Translations under genes and position numbers: made by a program
Shown here: positions 1 to 7,544 of the stretch, in pieces
Layout of the letters: every line of letters begins with the position of its first letter
Numbering within the stretch: the stretch's first letter is position 1
DNA from: Chitinophagaceae bacterium
GTDB lineage: Bacteria; Bacteroidota; Bacteroidia; Chitinophagales; Chitinophagaceae
NCBI GenBank assembly: GCA_947466405.1
Contig: CANICR010000009.1
Coordinates: 1-37,395, forward strand
Direction: 5' to 3'
DNA length: 37,395 nt
The notes under the pieces: generated by a model
Databases searched by the model: none
What the model saw: the letters and a program-made list of their open reading frames with translations, nothing else
What the model was told of the DNA's origin: nothing

Positions 1-10
1 AAAATTAGAC

Positions 11-625
11 TCATTGTTTTTTTAATTCTAATTCAATTAAAGGGCAAGGGGAATACCTAGTATCCGTTTTATTGAGCTTTATTAAAAGTAGTAAAATGTT
101 ATTTAAGCCAATCTGTCTTGTCCATTCAAATGGTCCTTTTGGGTAATTGGTTCCAAGTTTCATCGCAATATCAATCTCATTTTCTGTACTTACTTTTTCT
201 AATTTAGCAAAATAGCCCTCATTAATAATCATTGCAATAACTCTTGCACTTACAAATCCGGGCTCATCTTTAACCAATATTGGCTGAATTTTCAACTTAT
301 TAAGAACCGTTTGATGATGCTCATTTAATTGTCCGGAAAGCTCCCAAGACCTTCTATCAATAAATCCTTTCCAACCATTAAATCTGATAATATTTGCTGG
401 GTGTTTTTTTTCTGTTAATGTATCTATTACACTATTTATAAAAATCGGGTTGGTTTTATTTAAATACGTTATTTCAGAAGCGTCCTCCATTAAATTAAAA
501 AAGGCATCAGCAGTTGTATTATTTAAAAAATCATTCAAATTGTCAGCTCTTTGCCATATTATCTCATTGGATAGACTAGTTAATTCAACAAAATCGTCAT
601 CATTTGCTAATACAAGAATTTGCAT
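11..625 (-). CDS. Degenerate 3-hydroxyacyl-CoA dehydrogenase-like protein
   Basis: The 204-residue product has a recognisable 3HCDH C-terminal domain: KDEPGFVSARV (residues 119-129), INEG (134-137), IDIAMKLG (151-158) and YPKGPFEW (161-168). The N-terminal ~80 residues replace the normal Rossmann domain and contain no GxGxxG. Where active enzymes have HFFNP, this protein has RFNGW (81-85), so the catalytic His appears to be Arg. Family knowledge says the C-terminal domain contributes to dimerisation and acyl-CoA binding. I infer a non-canonical, possibly acyl-CoA-binding or regulatory protein rather than a normal NAD-dependent dehydrogenase. The gene is complete (TGA at 11-13, ATG at 623-625) and divergent from ridA, with a TAnnTTTG element close upstream. 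Sure of the domain; unsure of any activity. Confidence 0.8.
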   Translation of the reverse strand: MQILVLANDDDFVELTSLSNEIIWQRADNLNDFLNNTTADAFFNLMEDASEITYLNKTNPIFINSVIDTLTEKKHPANIIRFNGWKGFIDRRSWELSGQLNEHHQTVLNKLKIQPILVKDEPGFVSARVIAMIINEGYFAKLEKVSTENEIDIAMKLGTNYPKGPFEWTRQIGLNNILLLLIKLNKTDTRYSPCPLIELELKKQ

Positions 626-640
626 TTATATATTTTTTAG

Positions 641-648
641 CAAAAATA
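641..648 (-). promoter_or_regulatory. Bacteroidota -7 element (TATTTTTG) for the HCDH-like gene
   Basis: TATTTTTG on the minus strand matches TAnnTTTG and lies 15 bases before the start at 625. No clear TTG is seen at -33. It sits back to back with the ridA element in a 70-base divergent region. Confidence 0.45.
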
Positions 649-663
649 GGCGCTTGAATAAGA

Positions 664-671
664 TATATTTG
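664..671 (+). promoter_or_regulatory. Bacteroidota -7 element (TATATTTG) for ridA
   Basis: TATATTTG matches TAnnTTTG and ends 24 bases before the ridA ATG at 696. No good -33 TTG at the usual spacing. Confidence 0.5.
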
Positions 672-695
672 CATTTAGTTTAAAAAAGTAAGGCT

Positions 696-1076
696 ATGAA
701 AAAAAAAATCATCAACACCAAAGACGCCCCGGCTCCTATTGGTCCGTATAGTCAAGCAGTTAGAACGGGAAACCTGCTTTTCATATCAGGACAAATTGCT
801 CTAATTCCTGAGACAGACCTTTTAGCCAATGTTAGTATCAAAGAAGAAACTGAGCAAGTAATGAAGAATTTACAATCAATATTAAAGGCCGAAGATGTTG
901 ATTTCAAAGACGTTGTAAAAACAACCATTTTTTTAACTGACATGAGTTATTTTAATGAAGTAAATGAAATTTATGCCAAATACTTTTTAACCGATTTCCC
1001 TGCAAGAGAAACTATAGCAGTAAAAGGATTACCTAAAAATGTACATGTAGAAATAAGCATGATTGCTTCTTTATAA
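696..1076 (+). CDS. ridA: RidA/YjgF family enamine/imine deaminase
   Basis: A 126-residue protein of the normal family length. The N-terminal IGPYSQAV and ISGQI segments and the C-terminal FPARETIAVKGLPKNVHVEI segment are typical; the Arg of PARET is the position that binds the substrate carboxylate in RidA. The family hydrolyses reactive enamines and imines such as 2-aminoacrylate, released by PLP-dependent serine/threonine dehydratases, in the cytosol, usually as a trimer. The stop (TAA 1074-1076) is one base before the likely ATG of the next gene, so the two are probably co-transcribed. It has its own TATATTTG promoter element. Confidence 0.95.
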   Translation: MKKKIINTKDAPAPIGPYSQAVRTGNLLFISGQIALIPETDLLANVSIKEETEQVMKNLQSILKAEDVDFKDVVKTTIFLTDMSYFNEVNEIYAKYFLTDFPARETIAVKGLPKNVHVEISMIASL

Positions 1077-1077
1077 G

Positions 1078-1998
1078 ATGATAATAATTACCACGCTTGT
1101 TCATCCAATAATGTTAGATACCTTTTCTAAAAAAGATATCGAGTATACATATGCGCCTAATATGACCTACAATGGGTTAATGGATATTATTTCAAATGCA
1201 ACAGGCCTAATAGTATCTACACAAATAAAAATTGACAAACAGTTAATTGATAAGGCAAATAAAATAAAATGGATTGGGAGACTTGGTAGTGGTATGGAAC
1301 ATATAGATGTAAAATATGCAACATCTAAAAATATCATTTGTGAAAGTAGTCCGGAAGGAAACAAAATTGCCGTAGCAGAACATGCCCTTGGTCTACTTCT
1401 CAGTTTGATGCGACATTCATTCAAAAGCGCAAATGAGGTAAAAAGCGGTATTTGGCTCAGGGAAGAAAATAGAGGTGAAGAGTTATCGGGGAAGAGAATT
1501 GGCATTATTGGATTTGGTAATACGGGGAGTAGTTTTGCTAGATTATTATCATCATTTGATGTTACTATACTTGCCTACGACAAGTACAAAAGTGGATTTG
1601 GTAATAATTATATTAAAGAAGCTACTCTTGAAGAAATAATTGAACAGTCGAATGTTATTAGTTTTCATTTGCCTCTTACAAACGAAACAGAAAATTTAGC
1701 AGATGGTATATTTTTTAATAAATTAGGAAAAGTCCCTTATATAATAAACACTTCAAGGGGAGGCATTATTAATACTGCTGATTTAATTACTGCATTGAGA
1801 AATGAAAAAATAAAAGGAGTTGCTTTAGATGTATTAGAAAACGAACAACTTTCAACATATACTCAGGAAGAAAAAGATTATTTCAATTATCTAACAACTC
1901 AAAAAAATGTAATCATTACTCCACATATTGCAGGGTATTCCTTTGAAGCTTCCTATAAATTATGTGTAGTATTATTAGAAAAATTAGGCATTACTTAA
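1078..1998 (+). CDS. D-isomer-specific 2-hydroxyacid dehydrogenase (SerA-like, no ACT domain)
   Basis: The product (306 residues from ATG 1078) has an N-terminal substrate domain, an NAD-binding fingerprint GIIGFGNTGSSFARL followed by an Asp-ended strand (ILAYDK), and the family's catalytic Arg (NTSRGG), Glu (DVLENE) and His (ITPHIAG). It resembles D-3-phosphoglycerate dehydrogenase but lacks the C-terminal ACT regulatory domain, so it could act on 3-phosphoglycerate, hydroxypyruvate or another 2-hydroxyacid. An upstream in-frame ATG at 1063 lies inside ridA and adds only MLLYK. I prefer 1078 because the protein then begins directly with the first beta strand and sits one base after the ridA stop. 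The hairpin at 2036-2070 may end this transcript. Confidence 0.88.
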   Translation: MIIITTLVHPIMLDTFSKKDIEYTYAPNMTYNGLMDIISNATGLIVSTQIKIDKQLIDKANKIKWIGRLGSGMEHIDVKYATSKNIICESSPEGNKIAVAEHALGLLLSLMRHSFKSANEVKSGIWLREENRGEELSGKRIGIIGFGNTGSSFARLLSSFDVTILAYDKYKSGFGNNYIKEATLEEIIEQSNVISFHLPLTNETENLADGIFFNKLGKVPYIINTSRGGIINTADLITALRNEKIKGVALDVLENEQLSTYTQEEKDYFNYLTTQKNVIITPHIAGYSFEASYKLCVVLLEKLGIT

Positions 1999-2020
1999 AA
2001 TAAGTTTTTAGCCTTTTGTG

Positions 2021-2028
2021 TATATTTG
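2021..2028 (+). promoter_or_regulatory. Bacteroidota -7 element (TATATTTG) upstream of greA
   Basis: TATATTTG matches TAnnTTTG. A transcript from it would begin around 2034 and so would carry the terminator-like hairpin at 2036-2070 in its leader. I see no promoter-like element between the hairpin and greA. Confidence 0.45.
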
Positions 2029-2035
2029 TATTTGA

Positions 2036-2070
2036 ACAACGCTTTATTAACCATGAAGCGTTGTGTTTTT
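2036..2070 (+). terminator. Terminator-like hairpin between dehydrogenase gene and greA
   Basis: A perfect 9-bp stem: ACAACGCTT (2036-2044) pairs with AAGCGTTGT (2056-2064) across an 11-base loop, followed by GTTTTTT. It could terminate the upstream ridA unit. Because the only nearby greA promoter element lies before it, it could equally attenuate greA. Confidence 0.7.
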
Positions 2071-2096
2071 TATTATAAATGGCAAATCGATTTTTT

Positions 2097-2570
2097 ATGG
2101 CAGAAATAAATTATGTAATACAAGAGACTTTTGATAAAATGAAAGAAGAGCTATATCTCTTGAAAAGTGTTGAAAGGCCCGCAGCAAGCAGTGCCATTGC
2201 AGAAGCTAGAGAAAAAGGCGACTTAAAAGAGAATGCCGAATATGACGCTGCTAAAGAAGCCCAGGGTTTGTTGGAGGCTAAAATAAAATACTTAGAAGGT
2301 GTTATAGCTACAGCAAGAATATTGGACGAGTCTTCCATTGACTCAAGCAGGGTAAGTATATTAACGAAAGTCACCGTGACTAATTTGTCTACAAAGAAAA
2401 CAATGACTTATAAAATTGTATCAGAAAATGAAGCCAGCTTAAAAGATGGCAAAATATCTGTCACCTCCCCAATAGGCAAAGGACTGCTGGGTAAAATCGT
2501 TGGGGAGATTGCAGAAGTAATTGTTCCTGCAGGTGTATTGAAATTTAAAGTTGATAACATTACTGTTTAA
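2097..2570 (+). CDS. greA: Transcription elongation factor GreA
   Basis: GreA rescues backtracked RNA polymerase by stimulating transcript cleavage through the secondary channel. The N-terminal coiled coil carries REKGDLKENAEYDAAKEAQ, whose Asp and Glu (D42 and E45 from this start) are the tip acids needed for cleavage; the C-terminal half is the FKBP-like domain with SPIGKGLLGK. An in-frame ATG at 2079 would add MANRFF. I chose 2097 because the protein then starts MAEINYV, as in other Bacteroidota GreA proteins, and the tip acids fall at almost the same positions as in E. coli (41 and 44). The length of 157 is normal. A hairpin in the leader suggests attenuation. Confidence 0.95.
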   Translation: MAEINYVIQETFDKMKEELYLLKSVERPAASSAIAEAREKGDLKENAEYDAAKEAQGLLEAKIKYLEGVIATARILDESSIDSSRVSILTKVTVTNLSTKKTMTYKIVSENEASLKDGKISVTSPIGKGLLGKIVGEIAEVIVPAGVLKFKVDNITV

Positions 2571-2583
2571 TCAATGACTACTC

Positions 2584-2976
2584 ATGTCAATTTTTTCTAA
2601 AATTATTGCTGGTGAAATACCTTCTTATAAAATAAAAGAAGATGATTATTTCTATGCTTTTTTAGATATCAATCCTTTAACAAAGGGCCATGTGCTTGTT
2701 GTACCAAAAATAGAAATAGATAAACTATTTGATTTGCCTGATGATTATTTATCCAGACTTTTGCTTTTTTCAAAACCAATCGCTAAGGCAATTGAGTTGT
2801 CTTTTGAATGTAATCGATGTGGGATAAGCGTTGTAGGGCTTGAAGTGCCTCATGCTCACCTGCATTTATTACCTATTAACAATGCAAATGATCTAAATTT
2901 TACTAATGCGAAACTTTCTTTTGATGTAATAGAAATGGAAAAAATAAAACAAGCAATTATTTCAAATTTAGATTGA
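2584..2976 (+). CDS. HIT family nucleotide-binding protein (Hint/HinT-like)
   Basis: The 130-residue product has the histidine triad H90-A-H92-L-H94-L-L preceded by the usual IIAGEIPSYKI N-terminus and the KGHVLVVPK strand. HIT proteins hydrolyse nucleoside phosphoramidates or adenylylated intermediates; the exact substrate cannot be told from sequence. It follows greA by 13 bases, probably in one transcript. Its TGA (2974-2976) directly abuts the stop of convergent ruvC, leaving no intergenic base. Confidence 0.92.
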   Translation: MSIFSKIIAGEIPSYKIKEDDYFYAFLDINPLTKGHVLVVPKIEIDKLFDLPDDYLSRLLLFSKPIAKAIELSFECNRCGISVVGLEVPHAHLHLLPINNANDLNFTNAKLSFDVIEMEKIKQAIISNLD

Positions 2977-3546
2977 TTATTTCTTTTGCCTTTGTGGGTT
3001 TTTGGATAAGAAATCTTTCCATCCGTTTATCTTGTCTGTTTTTATTGGCAGGCTGTTTTTTTCTTGAAAATAATGACATAAAGCAACAGCTAAAGCATCA
3101 GAAGCATCAAATTGTTTTGGAGATTCCTTAATAGAAAGGATTTGCTGTAACATTTTCATAACCTGCTCCTTCCCTGCATTTCCATTTCCCGTTATGGATT
3201 GTTTTACTTTTTTGGGTGAATACTCCGTTATTGGTAACCCAGCCTGCATCGCTGCCGCAATCGCAACTCCCTGTGCCCTGCCTAGTTTAAGCATACTTTG
3301 GACATTTTTTCCAAAAAAGGGTGCTTCTATCGCAAAATGATTGGCTTTATAAGTAATGATGAGCTGAGTTACTTTGTCGTGAATTTTTTCTAGCCTTTCA
3401 TATGCATCATCTGTGGATGCCAATTTTAATACCCCCATATCTAGCATTTGAATGCCTGAATTAACAACTTCAATTAATCCAAAACCCATAATAATTGTTC
3501 CCGGGTCAATTCCTAAAATGATTTTTGATGCTTTTTGCAAGGACAC
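2977..3546 (-). CDS. ruvC: Holliday junction resolvase RuvC
   Basis: RuvC nicks Holliday junctions symmetrically, working with RuvAB. The four catalytic acids are present: D14 (ILGIDPGT), E74 (FAIEAPFF), and D147 and D150 (FDASDALAVA). The length of 189 is a little above E. coli RuvC (173) through a short C-terminal tail. The start is GTG at 3544-3546; no ATG is available in frame before the first catalytic strand, and the frame upstream stays open without an ATG. A TACTTTTG promoter element lies at 3578-3585. RuvA and RuvB are not in the window. Confidence 0.95.
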   Translation of the reverse strand: MSLQKASKIILGIDPGTIIMGFGLIEVVNSGIQMLDMGVLKLASTDDAYERLEKIHDKVTQLIITYKANHFAIEAPFFGKNVQSMLKLGRAQGVAIAAAMQAGLPITEYSPKKVKQSITGNGNAGKEQVMKMLQQILSIKESPKQFDASDALAVALCHYFQEKNSLPIKTDKINGWKDFLSKNPQRQKK

Positions 3547-3572
3547 GCTTAATTTTACAGTTAAATTATTTC

Positions 3573-4550
3573 TTGAACAAAAGTATAAAAATAATAGTCA
3601 ACTATTTCCTTGGTCCTTTGATCTTTGTAGTTTTATGTCTAAGTATATACAAACAAATTTCACTACAGCAGGATTTAATGGAAAGATGGCAAGAAATTAA
3701 ATACAGCTGGAGAAATCCTATTGTATTATTAGTTATCCTATTAATGATTTTGAATTGGGGCATAGAAGCTATTAAATGGAGATTGTTGTTACTGCCAATT
3801 GAAAAAATATCTTTACGTACATCTTTCAAAGCGGTTTTGGCAGGATGCAGTATTACGATGCTTACGCCTAATCGAATTGGAGAATTTGGAGGAAGAATTC
3901 TTTTTTTAAAAAATATACATCGATTAAAAGCAATTTCAATTTCAATCCTTGGAAGCATCAGCCAATTATTTATTACATTTCTTTTTGGGACAATTGGACT
4001 TATCTATTTTAAAGTGAAGGAGCAAAGCTTTTTGAACTCTTTCTCCACTGGCATGATTAATATTATTTTTATTTTAAGCTTAATTGGAATTGTGCTTTTA
4101 CTTATCTGTTATTTTAATTTTCCTTTTCTATCTAAGTTCATTTCAAAACTACCATTTTGGAAAAAAAAAATCGCTGAATTGGCTTTTATAGAAAAATATT
4201 CTACTAATGTTTTGGTAAAAGTATTATTGTTGTCTTTTTTTCGTTATTTAGTATTTATTTTTCAATATATCTTGATACTAAAAATAACTCATATTGAGAT
4301 TAAATGGGACTTATGTTTTTGGCTATTGTCGATTTTTTATTTAATAATGGCATTGGCCCCAACAATAGGATTTACAGAATTTCCTATACGGGCAAAAGCG
4401 ATTTCTCTGCTTATTGGAATATACTCCGGAAATTTTCTGGGGGTTCAATTTGCTACTTTAGGAATTTGGATTATCAACTTAGTGTTGCCTGCTATTTTTG
4501 GTAGCATTTTTATCATTAGAACAAAAATTATAAAAGATGAACACGCTTAA
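3573..4550 (+). CDS. Flippase-like / LPG-synthase TM-region membrane protein
   Basis: A highly hydrophobic protein with about seven to eight membrane segments resembling the lysylphosphatidylglycerol synthase transmembrane region / flippase-like family (PF03706). The family motif region AGCSITMLTPNRIGEFGGR and a second one near TIGFTEFPIRAKA are visible. The role is not certain; relatives move or modify membrane lipids. A TTG start at 3573 (protein begins NKSIKIIVNYFLG) matches the usual N-terminus. An ATG at 3525 would add 16 residues and overlap the ruvC 5' end on the other strand, which I consider less likely. The 3' end overlaps the next gene by 14 bases, so they are translationally linked. 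Confidence 0.8.
   Translation: MNKSIKIIVNYFLGPLIFVVLCLSIYKQISLQQDLMERWQEIKYSWRNPIVLLVILLMILNWGIEAIKWRLLLLPIEKISLRTSFKAVLAGCSITMLTPNRIGEFGGRILFLKNIHRLKAISISILGSISQLFITFLFGTIGLIYFKVKEQSFLNSFSTGMINIIFILSLIGIVLLLICYFNFPFLSKFISKLPFWKKKIAELAFIEKYSTNVLVKVLLLSFFRYLVFIFQYILILKITHIEIKWDLCFWLLSIFYLIMALAPTIGFTEFPIRAKAISLLIGIYSGNFLGVQFATLGIWIINLVLPAIFGSIFIIRTKIIKDEHA
3578..3585 (-). promoter_or_regulatory. Bacteroidota -7 element (TACTTTTG) for ruvC
   Basis: TACTTTTG on the minus strand, 31 bases before the ruvC GTG start. It overlaps the first codons of the divergent membrane-protein gene. Confidence 0.45.
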
Positions 4551-5334
4551 ACTACTCATTTTTTTCGCTGGAACAATTCTTCCTATGCAAAAAGACCCAA
4601 CTGGATTTTTTTGTGGCATTAAAAATACTGCATATAATTCTGGCGAAACAATTCGTTTAACGGTATACTATAGTACACTTGGGGCTTATATTGGCGCCGG
4701 CGATGCTACATTCACTACTACATTAGAGCGATTTAATGGCAAGCCGGTGTATCATGCTGTAGGTGTTGGAAAAACCTATCCTTTTTTTGATAACTTTTTT
4801 AAAGTGAGGGATCGTTATGAAAGCTATATAGATACTGCTACCTTACAGCCTTATAAATTTATTCGAAATGTTGATGAAGGAGGATATAAAATTTATAACA
4901 ACGTGACCTTTAATCAAAGTGCTAATACTGCAATAAGTACGAATGGGGTTTTTAAAATCGGAGATTGCATGCAAGATGTTATTAGTGCTGTTTATTATGC
5001 CCGTAACATTAATTTTAATAACTATAAAAATGGTGACAAGATACCATTTGACATGTTTCTAGATGATGAAATTTATCATCTTTATATTAGATTGATAGGG
5101 AAAGAAAAAATAAAAACCAAATATGGCAAATTCAGGGCGATTAAGTTTAAACCCCTACTAATTAAAGGGACTATATTTCAAGGTGGTGAAAATATGACCG
5201 TATGGGTTTCTGACGATCCAAATCATTTACTACTAAGAATAGAAAGCCCCATTACAGTGGGGAGTGTAAAAGTAGATATGATGGGATATGAGAATCTTCG
5301 CTATCCATTAAGTTCTATGATAAGCTTTAGATGA
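4537..5334 (+). CDS. DUF3108 domain protein, likely exported
   Basis: The 265-residue product starts with a hydrophobic stretch (MNTLKLLIFFAGTIL) that looks like a short signal peptide, then fits DUF3108: the YNSGETIRLTVYYS opening, a middle section ending in KTKYGKFRAIKFKP, and a terminal VWVSDDPNHLLLRIES strand. Proteins of this kind are predicted periplasmic beta-rich proteins of unknown function. The gene overlaps the membrane-protein gene by 14 bases and is probably in its operon. It converges on the MBL hydrolase with two bases between stops. Confidence 0.82.
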   Translation: MNTLKLLIFFAGTILPMQKDPTGFFCGIKNTAYNSGETIRLTVYYSTLGAYIGAGDATFTTTLERFNGKPVYHAVGVGKTYPFFDNFFKVRDRYESYIDTATLQPYKFIRNVDEGGYKIYNNVTFNQSANTAISTNGVFKIGDCMQDVISAVYYARNINFNNYKNGDKIPFDMFLDDEIYHLYIRLIGKEKIKTKYGKFRAIKFKPLLIKGTIFQGGENMTVWVSDDPNHLLLRIESPITVGSVKVDMMGYENLRYPLSSMISFR

Positions 5335-5336
5335 TT

Positions 5337-6173
5337 TTATAACTCACTTAACTTAAAGCAGTCTTTAGCGCGTACACCCTTTTCAGTTAGCTGTAGAGAG
5401 CAACATTCAAAAATAGGGTCATGTTCGAAAAACAAAACAAAATCTTTTTGCTGAGCTTCTGTTAAAAATGATTTTTTTTCCATTAGTGTAGTCAATGGAA
5501 ACATGTCATAACCCATTACATATGGAATTGGCAAATGTCCTACCGAAGGCAATAAATCCGCCATAAAAACAATTGTTTTACCCTTGTAATTTATTTTAGG
5601 GAGCATCATAGCATCAGTATGTCCAAAAGCTTGAATAATTTCAATGTTTTCAGAAAAAATATTCGCATTCGAGTTTACAAACTGCAGCTGTCCGCTTTCA
5701 TTAATGGGATAAATATTTTCTTTTATAAAAGATGCTTTTTCCCTGTCATTAGGCTCTGTTGCCCATTTCCAATGTCTTTCATTGCTCCAATATGTTGCAT
5801 TTTCAAAAGCAGGAAATAATCGATCCCCTTCTCTTTTAATACTTCCACCACAATGATCAAAGTGCAAATGCGTAAGAAAAACATCTGTGATATCTTCTCT
5901 GTTGAAGCCATGACTTGCTAGTGACTTATCAAGACTGTCATCACCATGTAAATAATAGTGACTAAAAAATTTAGCGTCTTGCTTATCACCAATCCCATTA
6001 TCTATTAATATAAGTCTTTTACCATCTTCAATTAACAAGCATCTCATAGCCCATGAACACATATTATTATCATCAGCAGGATTTATTTTATTCCAAATAC
6101 TTTTTGGCACAACGCCAAACATAGCCCCCCCATCAAGTTTAAAATTACCTGTGTTAATTGTGTATAATTGCAT
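5337..6173 (-). CDS. MBL-fold metallo-hydrolase
   Basis: The 278-residue product has the metallo-beta-lactamase-fold metal motif THLHFDHCGG, followed by a ligand His in AFGHTDAMM and a bridging Asp in VFMADLLPS. This supports a dinuclear zinc hydrolase. The general plan resembles the AHL-lactonase/glyoxalase II-like group, but I cannot assign a substrate. It begins three bases after the stop of the MFS gene and so is the second gene of a two-gene unit; its substrate might be something the transporter handles (inference only). Confidence 0.88.
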   Translation of the reverse strand: MQLYTINTGNFKLDGGAMFGVVPKSIWNKINPADDNNMCSWAMRCLLIEDGKRLILIDNGIGDKQDAKFFSHYYLHGDDSLDKSLASHGFNREDITDVFLTHLHFDHCGGSIKREGDRLFPAFENATYWSNERHWKWATEPNDREKASFIKENIYPINESGQLQFVNSNANIFSENIEIIQAFGHTDAMMLPKINYKGKTIVFMADLLPSVGHLPIPYVMGYDMFPLTTLMEKKSFLTEAQQKDFVLFFEHDPIFECCSLQLTEKGVRAKDCFKLSEL

Positions 6174-6176
6174 ATT

Positions 6177-7484
6177 TTATTTAGTTAAATTTATTTGTTT
6201 TTTCAAAGTGAGAAATAAGCCCAATAATCCGATAGCAAAAAATAGCACCAATGCTAATACGGAATTTCTTTGAGAGCCTGTTAATTCAGTGATGATACCA
6301 AAACTGAACATTCCGATTACGATGGCGATTTTTTCCGTCACATCAAAAAAGCTAAAAAAAGAAGTAGTGTCTTTTGTGTCTGGCATCAATTTACTATAAG
6401 TACTCCTGCTTAAGCTTTGTATTCCTCCCATGACAAAACCAACCATTATAGCTAATGCATAAAATTGAGTAATCCCACCGATCGGCATCTTGTAACCTGC
6501 AAAACACAATGAAATCCAAATAACTACACAAATTATTAAAGCTTTTATGTTGCCAATTAATGATGATAGTTTTGAAATTAAAAAAGCTCCTGGAATGGCA
6601 ATGATTTGAATAATCAAAATAGCAATAATCAAATTACTAGTGGGTATTTTTAATTCGCTTTTACCATAAAGCGTAGCAGCTAGCATTACTGTTTGCACAC
6701 CCATATTGTAAAAGAAAAAAGAAAATAAAAACCGCTTTAAAACCGAAAGTTCTTTAAGCTGAACCCAAACTTTTAGCAACTCCTTATATCCGTTTGTAAT
6801 GATATTATTGCCATAATTACCTCCTGAAGGCATTGATTTTGGGAGCCTACTTAAAGAGAATTGACCAAAACTCCACCACCAAATGCCTACTAATAAAAAG
6901 GACAAACGAAATTGAATTGTAGAGTGAGTATCGCCTCCAATTAACTCAGGTTTAAAAACAAAAACAAAACAAACAATTTGAAGAATCACACTTCCAATAT
7001 ACCCCATGGCAAATCCCTTTGCACTAACGTGATCTCTGTCTTGAGGTGCTGCAATTTCAGGCAAAAAAGAATTGTAAAAAACAAGGCTTCCCCAAAATCC
7101 AATACAGGCAATGATCATACAAGTAATACCAAGATACAATTGATGACTATCATTGAAAAAAAACAACAAAGCACATGCTATACTGCCTATTGTTAAAAAA
7201 AACTGCATGAATGATTTTTTATTTCCCCTAAGATCTGCAATGGAAGAAAGAATGGGTGATATAATTGCCACAATTAAAAAAGCAAAGGCTAGTGAATAAG
7301 TATACAATGAAGTATTAATATACTCTCTACCTAAAAAAGTTACATATACATTCCCCGCATCGTCTCGTGCAATAAATTCAAAATACGCTGGAAAAATGGT
7401 GGAAGTGATAACTAGATTATAAACGGAGTTTGCCCAATCGTACATCGCCCATCCATTGATTATTTTTTTTGATGCTGTCTGCAT
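6177..7484 (-). CDS. MFS transporter, UMF1/Atg22-like family
   Basis: A 435-residue integral membrane protein with about twelve hydrophobic segments. The N-terminus KKIINGWAMYDWANSVYNL is diagnostic of the UMF1/ATG22-like branch of the major facilitator superfamily, and the GGIQSLSRSTYSKLMPD loop is another family hallmark. Substrates are generally unknown; amino-acid efflux has been proposed for yeast Atg22. It precedes the MBL hydrolase by three bases. The 60 bases separating it from uppP hold no clear promoter on this strand. Confidence 0.88.
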   Translation of the reverse strand: MQTASKKIINGWAMYDWANSVYNLVITSTIFPAYFEFIARDDAGNVYVTFLGREYINTSLYTYSLAFAFLIVAIISPILSSIADLRGNKKSFMQFFLTIGSIACALLFFFNDSHQLYLGITCMIIACIGFWGSLVFYNSFLPEIAAPQDRDHVSAKGFAMGYIGSVILQIVCFVFVFKPELIGGDTHSTIQFRLSFLLVGIWWWSFGQFSLSRLPKSMPSGGNYGNNIITNGYKELLKVWVQLKELSVLKRFLFSFFFYNMGVQTVMLAATLYGKSELKIPTSNLIIAILIIQIIAIPGAFLISKLSSLIGNIKALIICVVIWISLCFAGYKMPIGGITQFYALAIMVGFVMGGIQSLSRSTYSKLMPDTKDTTSFFSFFDVTEKIAIVIGMFSFGIITELTGSQRNSVLALVLFFAIGLLGLFLTLKKQINLTK

Positions 7485-7544
7485 ATTATATTTTATAAAT
7501 TAATGCCGATTAAATTTGCTTTATTAAAACAATAATTAGTTCTA

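Noticed and set aside
3525-3572. ATG start at 3525 for the flippase-like membrane protein
   Set aside because: It overlaps the ruvC start region on the other strand, and the added residues do not resemble the family N-terminus; TTG at 3573 fits better, though this is not certain.
7511-7518. TAAATTTG promoter-like element on the plus strand between uppP and the MFS gene
   Set aside because: It points away from both flanking genes, and no plus-strand gene follows; expected by chance in AT-rich DNA.
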